NCBI GenBank assembly: GCA_002390825.1
Contig: DGQR01000142.1
Location: forward strand, 4,626-20,828
Source of the DNA: Rhodoferax sp. UBA4409
Lineage (GTDB): Bacteria > Pseudomonadota > Gammaproteobacteria > Burkholderiales > Burkholderiaceae_C
DNA length: 16,203 nt
Reading direction: 5' to 3'
Shown: one piece after another, positions 6,116 through 15,694 of the stretch
Layout: every line of letters starts with the position of its first letter
Position numbering within the stretch: position 1 is the stretch's first letter
Translations under genes and position numbers: made by a program
The notes under the pieces: model-generated
Database searches by the model: none
Told to the model about the DNA's origin: nothing
The model's input: the letters and a program-made list of their open reading frames with translations, nothing else

Positions 6116-8347
6116 TTACGCCGCTTCCATGGTGATGGCCACGCCGCCTAGCACCGCGTTGCCCGAGAGCGGGTCGCGTAGCTGGTCGTCCAGCAAGGCA
6201 TTGAGGTTGGCGCCCGGGCGCTCTGCCGCTACCCGCAGCTGCGCGCCCGGCAGGTTGTGGCCCCAGCCGTGCGGCAGGCTGACCACGCCGGGCATCATGT
6301 CGGCGCTGAACTGCACTTGCGCTTGCACACTGCGGTGACCGTTGCGCAGCGTGGCCATGCCGCCGTCTTGCACTCCGTGGCGTGCAGCATCGTCTGGGTG
6401 GACCAGCGCCGTGCAGCGGAAAGGGCCCTTGGCTAGCGTGGGCAGGTTGTGCATCCAGCTGTTGTTGGTGCGCACATCGCGCCTGCCGATAATGACCAAA
6501 TCGGGCGCTAGCCCAGATAGATCCTGCGCAGCGCGCTTCAAATCTTGTAGCAAAAGCGGGGGTGCGAGCTCCACCTTGCCGCTGGGGGTGCGCAGCATTT
6601 CGGGAATGCGGGGCTGCAGTTCGCCGAGGTCAATGCCGCCGCTGTCGCTGGCGACCATCACCTTTTGCAGATTCAAACCCTCGGGCTTCAGGCCGAACTG
6701 GTCGCCGTAGGGGCCGCTGCGCAGCGCCACGTCCAGCCCGCGCTGGGGGCCGCGCAAGCTGCCGGTTGCTGCGATCACAGCAGCGGCATGGGGGCCGAAC
6801 AGGCGGTTGGCGTCATCGGCGAACTGCTGGTCGTCCAGCAGGTTGGCATCCTGCTGGGCGCCTTGGCCTTGCACGATGGCGGTGAGCTTGAGCAAGGTCT
6901 GCCACTCCTCGGGCTGGCCTTCGGGGCGGGGCAGCACCGGTGCGCTGTAGCGTGCGTGGTTGCGCCATGAAAGCTGGGGGAAGGCCACGTCGTAGTGCAA
7001 GTCTTCGAGCGGCGAAAGGCCGGGCAGGATCACATCCGCATGACGGGTGGTTTCGTTCAGGTAAATGTCCAGGCTGACCATGAAGTCCAGCGAGTCCAAC
7101 GCTTTGGCAAGGCGCGGGCCATCCGGGCTGGAGAGCACCGGGTTGGTGGCCACCGTGATCAGCGCACGCACTTGGCCCTCGCCCGGTGTTTCGATCTCTT
7201 CAGCCATGCAGGTGATGGGTAGTTCGCCATACACCTCGGGCGCGCCACTCACGCGGGCATGGTGACGGCCCGTGCTCACGCCTTTGCCCACCCCGGGTTT
7301 GCCGACGGTATTGCTGGCAAAGGCTGCAGATTTGGCAAACAGCATGCCACCTTCCATGTCCAGGTGGCCGGTCAGGGTGTTGAGCACATCCACCAGCCAA
7401 CTCGCCAGCGTGCCGTATTGCTGGGTGCAGGTGCCTATGCGCGCATACACCGCCGCCTTGGGTGTGCTGGCAATCTGGCGGGCCAGGCTGCGGATAGTGT
7501 CGGCTGGCATGCCGCAACGGGCGGCTGCGGCTTCAGGCGTGAAGCCCGCTACCGCCGTGCGGACTTGCTCCACGCCCTGCACCCATGGCGCCACGCGCCC
7601 TAAGTTCACCAAATTCTCTGCAAACAACACCTGCACCATGGCCGCCAGTAAAAACACGTCGGCCCCCGGGCGGATGAAGTGGTGAGCGTCGGCAACAGCC
7701 GCCGTTTCGGTGCGGCGCGGGTCGATCACGATGAGCTGGCCACCCCGGGCCTGCAGCGCTTTGGCCTTGCCCTTGAAGTCGGGCACCGTCCACATGCTGC
7801 CGTTGCTGGCCAGTGGGTTTGCCCCAATCACCACCAGCAAATCGGTGCGGCTGATGTCGGGCAGGGCGGTGGAGAGCCAGTGGCCGAACATCAGGCCGCT
7901 GGCCAGTTGCTTGGGCATCTGGTCCAGCGTGGAAGCAGAAAACACGTTGCGGCTGCCGATGGCGCGCGCCAGCTTTCCGAAGTAGGTGAGCAGGCCGATC
8001 TTGTGGGCCGAGGGGTTGCCCACGGCCATGGCCAAAGCGTGCTTACCATGCGCGGCCATGAGTGGTGGCAGGCGCTTCTCAATCTCGGCAAAGGCCTCGT
8101 CCCAGGTGGCGGGCTCGTGTTGGCCGTTGCGCTTGATCAGCGGGGTGCGCAGGCGGTCCGGGTCTTCGTGCAGGTCTTTGAGGGCAATCGCTTTGGGGCA
8201 GATGTAGCCGCGGCTCAGCACATCGGCCTCGTGCCCGCGGATGCTGATGACTTTTTGGTCTTGGACCTTGATTTCCAGCCCGCAGCAGGCCTCGCACAGG
8301 GGGCAGATACGGTGGTGGGTGTGCACGGGGTGGCTTGTCTCGCTCAT
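6116..8347 (-). CDS. Molybdopterin-dependent oxidoreductase, formate dehydrogenase-like large subunit
   Basis: A 743-residue Mo/W-bis-MGD enzyme of the BisC/FdhF/NapA group. The N-terminal [4Fe-4S] motif is C15-x2-C18-x3-C22 with the fourth ligand at C50 (GYICPKA). Molybdopterin-binding domains follow (VVIGANPLASNGSMW, VIDPRRTETA). The C-terminal molybdopterin-dinucleotide domain begins near residue 620 (RRDVRTNNSWMHNLP) and ends just before the stop. There is no twin-arginine signal, so it should be cytoplasmic. The usual Cys/Sec metal-ligand position, near SASTLDQMPKQ (138-147), has no Cys; D142 is a candidate ligand, so formate as substrate is not assured. No electron-transfer subunit or fdhD-like gene is adjacent. 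No Shine-Dalgarno is visible before the ATG. It is divergent from acnA. Confidence 0.9.
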   Translation of the reverse strand: MSETSHPVHTHHRICPLCEACCGLEIKVQDQKVISIRGHEADVLSRGYICPKAIALKDLHEDPDRLRTPLIKRNGQHEPATWDEAFAEIEKRLPPLMAAHGKHALAMAVGNPSAHKIGLLTYFGKLARAIGSRNVFSASTLDQMPKQLASGLMFGHWLSTALPDISRTDLLVVIGANPLASNGSMWTVPDFKGKAKALQARGGQLIVIDPRRTETAAVADAHHFIRPGADVFLLAAMVQVLFAENLVNLGRVAPWVQGVEQVRTAVAGFTPEAAAARCGMPADTIRSLARQIASTPKAAVYARIGTCTQQYGTLASWLVDVLNTLTGHLDMEGGMLFAKSAAFASNTVGKPGVGKGVSTGRHHARVSGAPEVYGELPITCMAEEIETPGEGQVRALITVATNPVLSSPDGPRLAKALDSLDFMVSLDIYLNETTRHADVILPGLSPLEDLHYDVAFPQLSWRNHARYSAPVLPRPEGQPEEWQTLLKLTAIVQGQGAQQDANLLDDQQFADDANRLFGPHAAAVIAATGSLRGPQRGLDVALRSGPYGDQFGLKPEGLNLQKVMVASDSGGIDLGELQPRIPEMLRTPSGKVELAPPLLLQDLKRAAQDLSGLAPDLVIIGRRDVRTNNSWMHNLPTLAKGPFRCTALVHPDDAARHGVQDGGMATLRNGHRSVQAQVQFSADMMPGVVSLPHGWGHNLPGAQLRVAAERPGANLNALLDDQLRDPLSGNAVLGGVAITMEAA

Positions 8348-8517
8348 GGTGGGGGTGTTTTTGGTTGCGATTGCGCTTTATTGCCCGTTTGCGGTAAGGT
8401 GTCCAGCACGCAAGTGACAAATACGGTGTGGTGCGCATACGCGGCAAATCCACCGGTCACAGAACAGTCATTGCGCTGCTGACAGAATGTTTCTTTCATG
8501 TCCATGGGGAGCCCTTA
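8348..8517. promoter_or_regulatory. Divergent gap between the molybdoenzyme gene and acnA
   Basis: These 170 bases must contain promoters for both directions. I could not identify a convincing -35/-10 pair or strong palindrome. The reading frame of acnA stays open back to a GTG at 8428, but that segment (residues would read [13 protein letters not shown]) has no resemblance to aconitase, so I leave it as leader. Confidence 0.4.
8505..8510 (+). promoter_or_regulatory. Ribosome binding site that fixes the GTG start of acnA
   Basis: GGGGAG lies seven bases before the GTG at 8518. Together with the aconitase-like start [11 protein letters not shown] that follows, it selects this GTG over the upstream in-frame GTG at 8428. 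Confidence 0.75.
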
Positions 8518-11375
<2,858 letters not shown>

Positions 11376-11400
<25 letters not shown>

Positions 11401-12269
11401 TCCGCTAGCAGGGTGAGCGCATGCCGCACTTTGGCAGGCTGCTCGCCCCGCCGCGGGGTGACGGCATAGATCACGAATTCGGGTAGCTTCCAGTCGGGTA
11501 GTACCTGCACCAAGCGGCCGTCGGCCATGGCGCGGCGGTCGTCCTCGGTCACCGTGACGCTGATGCCCCAGCCCGCCACGCACAGAGAGTGCAGCACGGT
11601 GACTTGCGAAGCGCGTACGCGGCCAGTCACTTGCACGCGCTCTGTCTCTCCACCCGGTCCATGCAGCACCAAAGTTTCTTCGCCATTGCCTGACGGGCGG
11701 CCGCCCAGCCAGGCATGGTGCGTGAGGTCACGTGGGTGTTGGGGCCAGCCGTGTTGGGCCAGGTAGGCGGGGGAGGCGCACATCTGGGCCTCCATCACGC
11801 CCAGCCGGCGCGACACCATGCTGGAGTCCGGCAGGCTGCCGGTGCGCAGCGCAATGTCCACCCGGTCTTCAATCAGGTCCAGCACGGCATCGTCCAGCAA
11901 GAGGCTGATGTGCAACTTGGCATGGTCCTTCAGCGGCAACAAAACTTGGGCCAGCAGGGCCCCCATGCCGATGGGGGCGGTAATGCGCAGCTCACCCTCA
12001 GGTTCGTCCCGGTGCAGCACCAGCGCCTGGTCTGCAGCGCGGGCCGCAGCCACCATGGCGGTGCAGCCCTCTACATAGCGAGCGCCGGCCTCTGTCAGGG
12101 TCAGCTTGCGGGTGGACCGGTGGAGCAGCGCCAAGCCCAGCGCGTCCTCCAGCTGGCGCAGGTGCTGGCTCACGGCGGAGGGCGTCATGCCAAGCTGGCG
12201 GGCTGCACCGCTGAGGCTGCCGGCAGCGACCACTTCGGCAAATACGGCCATGCGTTTGAGTTGGTCCAT
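11376..12269 (-). CDS. LysR-family transcriptional regulator
   Basis: A 297-residue LysR protein. The winged helix-turn-helix is at about residues 18-40 ([21 protein letters not shown]) with [14 protein letters not shown] following. The effector-binding domain runs from about 90 to the end ([41 protein letters not shown]). This is the CrgA/YafC-like group with many unassigned members. The ATG is at 12269 and the stop overlaps the end of acnA by 25 bases tail-to-tail. It is divergent from the NAD(P)-binding oxidoreductase at 12383, and nested palindromes lie between them. It therefore probably controls that gene and itself. The ligand is unknown. Confidence 0.93.
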
Positions 12270-12283
12270 ATCTAATTGTTAAG

Positions 12284-12315
12284 TTTTACTTCACGGTAAA
12301 AGCGAAATTTACCGT
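12284..12315. promoter_or_regulatory. Nested palindromes, probable LysR-type operator
   Basis: Two overlapping dyads share one arm. TTTTAC (12284-12289) pairs with GTAAAA (12296-12301), and ACGGTAAA (12293-12300) pairs perfectly with TTTACCGT (12308-12315) over a seven-base spacer. A further CTTCACG/CGTGAAG pair spans 12289-12335. The site lies in the 113-base divergent gap of a LysR gene and its neighbour, which is where such regulators bind. Confidence 0.7.
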
Positions 12316-12382
12316 CTATTCAGGTTTTCGTGAAGCAATCAAACTAACGCCATTGCTTAACCACCTTGAAACAGGAGTTTTT

Positions 12383-13027
12383 ATGAAGATTGCATTGATT
12401 GGCGCCACCGGTTTTGTGGGCACCCCTTTGTTGGCCGAGTTGTTGAGTCGTGGCCACCAAGTGACCGTGTTGGCCCGTAATCCGGCCAAGCTGGCTGCCC
12501 AAGCCGGCTTGACTGTGGTGGCTGCCGACGCATTGGATGCTGCCCAAGTCGCTCAGGCCGCAGCCGGTCATGACGCGGTGGTCAGCGCGTACAACCCCGG
12601 CTGGACGGAGCCGCGTATCGGCGAAATCTTTTTGCAAGCCACCCGCGCCATTTTTGATGGCGTGAAGCAGTCCGGCGTGAAGCGCTTTTTGATGGTGGGC
12701 GGCGCGGGTAGCCTGTTTGTGGCGCCCGGCGTGCAGCTGGTGGATACCCCTGAGTTCCCCGCCGAGATCAAAGTGGCAGCCTCTGCCGCCCGCGACGCGT
12801 TAAACCTGATCCAACAAGAATCGACGCTCGATTGGTCTTTTGTGTCGCCCCCCATCTTGCTGAACCCCGGCGTGCGCACTGGCCAATACCGCGTGGGTGC
12901 CGATGAGCCTTTGTGGGCTGAGGGCGGAGCGCCCGGCAGCATTTCTGTGGACGACCTGGCAGTCGCCATCGTGGACGAGCTGGAAAATCCGAAGCACATT
13001 CAAAAGCGCTTTACCGTCGCCAACTGA
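12383..13027 (+). CDS. NAD(P)-binding oxidoreductase, atypical SDR (YwnB/COG2910-like)
   Basis: A 214-residue single-domain Rossmann protein. The N-terminus MKIALIGATGFVG contains G7-x-x-G10-x-x-G13. R32 after the second strand (VLARNPAKL) suggests NADP(H) preference. It lacks the classical YxxxK pair and resembles the NAD(P)H-binding proteins of PF13460, some of which reduce quinones or flavins; the substrate here is unknown. The start is the ATG at 12383 with a CAGGAG ribosome binding site five bases upstream. An upstream TTG at 12353 would add ten unrelated residues. It is divergent from the LysR gene and convergent with the metal exporter gene. Regulation through the palindromes at 12284-12315 is likely. 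Confidence 0.88.
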   Translation: MKIALIGATGFVGTPLLAELLSRGHQVTVLARNPAKLAAQAGLTVVAADALDAAQVAQAAAGHDAVVSAYNPGWTEPRIGEIFLQATRAIFDGVKQSGVKRFLMVGGAGSLFVAPGVQLVDTPEFPAEIKVAASAARDALNLIQQESTLDWSFVSPPILLNPGVRTGQYRVGADEPLWAEGGAPGSISVDDLAVAIVDELENPKHIQKRFTVAN

Positions 13028-13035
13028 GGCAATGC

Positions 13036-13069
13036 AGGGGCGGCAAACTTGCCGCGCAAGGCCGCCCTT
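13036..13069. terminator. Stem-loop between convergent genes, possible bidirectional terminator
   Basis: GGGCGGC (13038-13044) pairs with GCCGCCC (13061-13067), extended by a G-T and an A-T pair on the outside. An alternative inner palindrome CGGCAA/TTGCCG overlaps it. It fills the 47-base gap between the oxidoreductase and CDF genes. No U-tract follows in either direction, so intrinsic termination may be weak. Confidence 0.5.
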
Positions 13070-13074
13070 GATGT

Positions 13075-13743
13075 TCAGTGGGAGTGACCATGGTGGTGAC
13101 TATCGTGCGCGTGAGTCGCATTTTGGCCATCGGCCAGCTCCCGGCGGGCCTGGCGCATCACCTGCCAGCCGCCATGCAGAGCCAGCGCAGCCATGCCGGC
13201 AGCCACGAGCAAATCCGGCCAGCCGCTGCCGGTACCGATTACCCCTGCTGCAGCCAGCATGACCAGCACATTGCCGATCGCGTCATTGCGTGAACACAAC
13301 CACACGCTGCGCATATTGGCGTCGCCTTCGCGGAAGGCATAGAGCATCCACGCGACCGCCACATTGGCCACCAGGGCTAGCAGACCAACCACCCCCATGG
13401 TGGTGGCGTCGGGCACGGTGCCGGTGTACAGGCTCCAGATGGCGCGGCCCAATATCAGGGTGCCAAAGCCCATCATGGATAGCGCCTTGACCACAGCCGC
13501 GCGGGCCCGCCAAGCCAGGGCGGCCGACAGCACGGCCAGAGACACCCCATAGTTCAGCGCATCGCCCGCAAAGTCAATCGAGTCCGCCAAAAGGGACAGC
13601 GAGCCCGAGTGCCAGCCGCTGAACAGCTCCAAGCCGAACATGGCGGCGTTGATCCACAGGGCCACCCAAAGCACCCTGCGGTAGCGAGGCAAGTCAAGAA
13701 TGCTGTGGGCAGCAGGGGTGTGGTGTTCGCAAGCGTGAGACAT
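13075..13743 (-). CDS. Short CDF-family divalent metal exporter
   Basis: A 222-residue cation diffusion facilitator with about six membrane helices and almost no C-terminal cytoplasmic domain (typical members reach ~300 residues). The TM2 site reads ADSIDFAGDALNYG, giving D57-x3-D61. The TM5 site reads CSRNDAIGNV, giving C150-x3-D154 where many relatives have His/Asp-x3-Asp. This suggests a soft-metal preference, but that is inference. It has an N-terminal SHACEHHTPAAH and a His-rich end (HAHDSHHHGHSH), likely metal-binding. The ATG at 13743 is preceded by AAGGAAA. It is divergent from a CadR/PbrR-like MerR regulator, and the dyad between them fits a MerR-controlled promoter. Zn, Cd, Pb or Co export is plausible. 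Confidence 0.9.
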   Translation of the reverse strand: MSHACEHHTPAAHSILDLPRYRRVLWVALWINAAMFGLELFSGWHSGSLSLLADSIDFAGDALNYGVSLAVLSAALAWRARAAVVKALSMMGFGTLILGRAIWSLYTGTVPDATTMGVVGLLALVANVAVAWMLYAFREGDANMRSVWLCSRNDAIGNVLVMLAAAGVIGTGSGWPDLLVAAGMAALALHGGWQVMRQARRELADGQNATHAHDSHHHGHSH

Positions 13744-13772
13744 GGTGTTTCCTTTCAATGTTGTCATTGGAA

Positions 13773-13793
13773 ACCCTGTAGCCACTTCAGGGT
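13773..13793 (-). promoter_or_regulatory. MerR-type operator/promoter of the CDF gene
   Basis: On the minus strand ACCCTG and CAGGGT are separated by nine bases, with an additional inner AG/CT pair, giving a 21-base dyad. The -35 TTGACC overlaps its first arm. A 19-base spacer leads to a weak -10 candidate, TCCAAT. Overlong spacers with a central dyad are the hallmark of promoters activated by MerR proteins, and the sequence resembles cadR/pbrR-type sites. Confidence 0.82.
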
Positions 13794-13804
13794 CAAGCGC
13801 TACA

Positions 13805-13824
13805 CTGCAACAAGGTTATTGCAG
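13805..13824. promoter_or_regulatory. Second small palindrome upstream of the MerR gene
   Basis: CTGCAA and TTGCAG are perfect inverted arms with an eight-base spacer, ending eight bases before the MerR ATG. It overlaps a TACACT -10 candidate (13801-13806) for the regulator gene. It could be an autoregulatory site or a leader hairpin affecting translation; I cannot tell which. Confidence 0.4.
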
Positions 13825-13832
13825 GGTACATC

Positions 13833-14294
13833 ATGAAAATCGGCGATCTGGCCAAGGCCACCTCCACCCCGGTGGAAACCATCCGCTACTACGAGCGCGA
13901 GGGCTTGCTGCCCGCTGCTGCCCGCACCGATGCCAACTACCGCCATTACTCGGACGCCCACACCCAGCGGCTGCAGTTTGTGCGCCACTGCCGCAGCCTG
14001 GACATGAGCCTGGACGAGATCCGCGCGCTGCTGGCGTTTCAGGATGCGCCGGGCGATAACTGCGCCAACGTCAACGCTTTGCTGGACGCTCACATCGGCC
14101 ATGTGGCCCAGCGTATCCGAGAACTACGGGCGCTGGAAAAGCAGCTCAAGGCGTTGCGGGCCCAGTGCATCGGGGTTCTGGACACTGCGCACTGTGGGAT
14201 TTTGGAGGGGCTTGCGGTGCAGTCGGCAGGCGCTCCACCCTCGGGGCATCTGCATGGCACCCATCGCAAGGTGCCGGCGCGAAGTGAGGGGTAA
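13833..14294 (+). CDS. MerR-family metal-responsive regulator (CadR/PbrR-like)
   Basis: A 153-residue MerR activator. The N-terminal DNA-binding domain reads MKIGDLAKATSTPVETIRYYEREGLLP, followed by NYRHYSDAHTQRLQFVRHCRSLDMSLDEIR, both highly typical. The dimer helix follows, with C77 (DNCANVN), C112 (RAQC) and C121 (DTAHCG), the three-cysteine pattern of the Cd(II)/Pb(II) sensors CadR and PbrR. His residues in the tail (GHLHGTH) are also reminiscent of CadR. It is divergent from the CDF exporter, with a MerR-type dyad in between. By family knowledge, metal binding untwists the promoter and turns on the exporter. Which metal is sensed is uncertain; Cd or Pb is most likely, Zn is possible. Confidence 0.93.
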   Translation: MKIGDLAKATSTPVETIRYYEREGLLPAAARTDANYRHYSDAHTQRLQFVRHCRSLDMSLDEIRALLAFQDAPGDNCANVNALLDAHIGHVAQRIRELRALEKQLKALRAQCIGVLDTAHCGILEGLAVQSAGAPPSGHLHGTHRKVPARSEG

Positions 14295-14345
14295 TTTGCG
14301 CTGGCGCAGCCTTTGCGCGTGGGCTGCACGGCAGAATTCAGGCCT

Positions 14346-15557
14346 ATGAAGCACAACATGGTGATCGTGGGGGGAGGCATAGGCGGCTTGGCTGCCGCAT
14401 TGGCGTGCAGCCAGCAAGGCGTTTTCTCAGGGCAGGGGCAGGGAGGGCTGCGGCTGCTGGAGCAGGCACCAGCGTTTGGCGAAGTCGGGGCTGGTGTGCA
14501 GCTGGGCCCGAATGTCACCCGCGTGTTGCATGGCTGGGGCTTGCAACAAGAGCTGTCTCAGGTGGCTGTTTTTCCGGAGCGGTTGGAGGTACGCAGCGCC
14601 ATGAGCGCCCGCTTGTTGGGTACCCTGCCGCTGGGGACTCATGCGTTGGCGCGTTATGGCGCCCCTTATGCCACCATCGCCCGGCTGGATTTACACGGTT
14701 TGTTGCGCGAGGCGGTGGTGCGCACCGGTGCGGTTGATATGGCGCTCAACACCCGGGTTGCCAGCCTGGTCCGCCATGAAGAGCAGGTGCGCTTGATCAC
14801 CCAAGAGGGCCAGGAGCTGGAGGCCGGCTGTGTGGTGGGCGCCGATGGTGTGTGGAGCGCGCTGCGCCGCCAACTGATGGGGGATGGTACGCCGCGTGTC
14901 ACGGGGCATCTGGCGTTCCGGGCGATGGTGTTGCAAAGTTCGCTGCCCCCGGCGATCCGGTCCCAGGTCGTTACCGCGTGGATGGGGCCGCAATTCCATG
15001 CCGTCCAATATCCGGTCCGTGGGGGTGAGTGGCTGAATGTGGTGGTGATCGTGCATGGTGCGTTGGCTGGCGACCCCACGGCATGGGACCACAGCGCCAA
15101 TGCCGGCGAACTGCGGGTGCGTTTGGCCAATGCGGGCGGTCCGCTGCTGGATCTGGTGCACGCGATTGATGACTGGCGCTTGTGGGCGCTCAGTGACCGC
15201 CCTCCGATGCGCAGTGCGCGTGAGATGGCGCTTGGCCGCTGTGCTTTGCTGGGGGATGCTGCCCATCCGATGCGCCCCTACCTCGCCCAAGGCGCTGGAA
15301 TGGCGATTGAGGACGCCCAGCAGCTCGCCGCATCGTTACAAGCTCTGCAGGGCAATACACCGGCTGCACTGGCGCACTATGCCGAGGCGCGCTGGCAACG
15401 CAACGCGCGAGTGCAAGCACGGGCCATACGCAATGGCCAGGTTTTTCACCTTACGGGGCCTATGCGCATGGCGCGCGATGCGGCGATGGGCTTGTTGGGC
15501 GAAAAACTCCTGGATTTGCCGTGGCTGTACGGCTACGCGTTAGCATCCCGGCCATGA
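14346..15557 (+). CDS. FAD-dependent monooxygenase, salicylate/3-hydroxybenzoate hydroxylase-like
   Basis: A 403-residue group A flavoprotein monooxygenase. The dinucleotide motif GGGIGG is at 9-14, the E at the end of strand 2 is E39 (LLEQAP), and FGEVGAGVQLGPN is at 44-56. The DG motif is ADGVWSALR (166-174), and the GD motif is GDAAHPMRPYLAQGAG (303-318). NAD(P)H-dependent hydroxylation of an aromatic substrate is the family reaction; the substrate is unknown. I use the ATG at 14346; the frame is open to a TTG at 14313. Residues 26-34 form a Gly/Gln loop about seven residues longer than usual between helix 1 and strand 2. It follows the MerR gene by 51 bases, probably unrelated in function. 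Its stop overlaps the start of a small membrane-peptide ORF. Confidence 0.92.
   Translation: MKHNMVIVGGGIGGLAAALACSQQGVFSGQGQGGLRLLEQAPAFGEVGAGVQLGPNVTRVLHGWGLQQELSQVAVFPERLEVRSAMSARLLGTLPLGTHALARYGAPYATIARLDLHGLLREAVVRTGAVDMALNTRVASLVRHEEQVRLITQEGQELEAGCVVGADGVWSALRRQLMGDGTPRVTGHLAFRAMVLQSSLPPAIRSQVVTAWMGPQFHAVQYPVRGGEWLNVVVIVHGALAGDPTAWDHSANAGELRVRLANAGGPLLDLVHAIDDWRLWALSDRPPMRSAREMALGRCALLGDAAHPMRPYLAQGAGMAIEDAQQLAASLQALQGNTPAALAHYAEARWQRNARVQARAIRNGQVFHLTGPMRMARDAAMGLLGEKLLDLPWLYGYALASRP
14430..14447 (+). other. G-quadruplex-forming motif in the coding strand
   Basis: GGGCAGGGGCAGGGAGGG has four G-tracts of at least three with loops of one to two bases, a canonical quadruplex pattern, 84 bases after the monooxygenase ATG and on the mRNA-sense strand. 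It encodes GQGQGG of the enlarged loop. Folding in vivo is not shown. Confidence 0.6.
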
Positions 15558-15694
15558 AAACCAGCTTTATCTTTATCGCCATTCTGGTACTGAGCATTGC
15601 CGGCGCACTGTCGAGCAGCCGCGCGGTTAAAACGGGCATGCTCGCGGTGTGCGGCGCTTTGTCCCTCTACGGGATGCTGCGTTTCCTGGGCTAG
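15554..15694 (+). CDS. Small membrane peptide, translationally coupled to the monooxygenase gene
   Basis: A 46-codon ORF reading [20 protein letters not shown] for the first 20 residues, then SSRAVKTGM and a second hydrophobic stretch ([17 protein letters not shown]). It looks like a two-helix membrane hairpin with a basic loop. Its ATG overlaps the TGA of the monooxygenase (ATGA), the classic arrangement for coupled translation. Its TAG overlaps the stop of the convergent chemotaxis gene within CTAG. I do not recognise a family. The hydrophobic pattern and the coupling support a real gene, but chance remains possible at this length. Confidence 0.6.
   Translation: MKTSFIFIAILVLSIAGALSSSRAVKTGMLAVCGALSLYGMLRFLG

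Noticed and set aside
6116..8347. Selenocysteine in the formate dehydrogenase-like enzyme
   Set aside because: There is no in-frame TGA inside the gene, and no Sec/Cys at the expected position.
7679..8482. A 267-codon frame on the plus strand opposite the molybdoenzyme gene
   Set aside because: It lies mostly within the certain molybdoenzyme gene, has low-complexity composition, and has no family resemblance.
8428..8517. A 30-residue N-terminal extension of aconitase from an upstream GTG
   Set aside because: The added residues do not resemble aconitase or a targeting signal, and a strong ribosome binding site precedes the GTG at 8518.
14306..14327. GCAGCC/GGCTGC hairpin before the monooxygenase as a terminator for the MerR gene
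   Set aside because: The stem is only six pairs with a ten-base loop and no T-tract follows; it is not convincing in GC-rich DNA.
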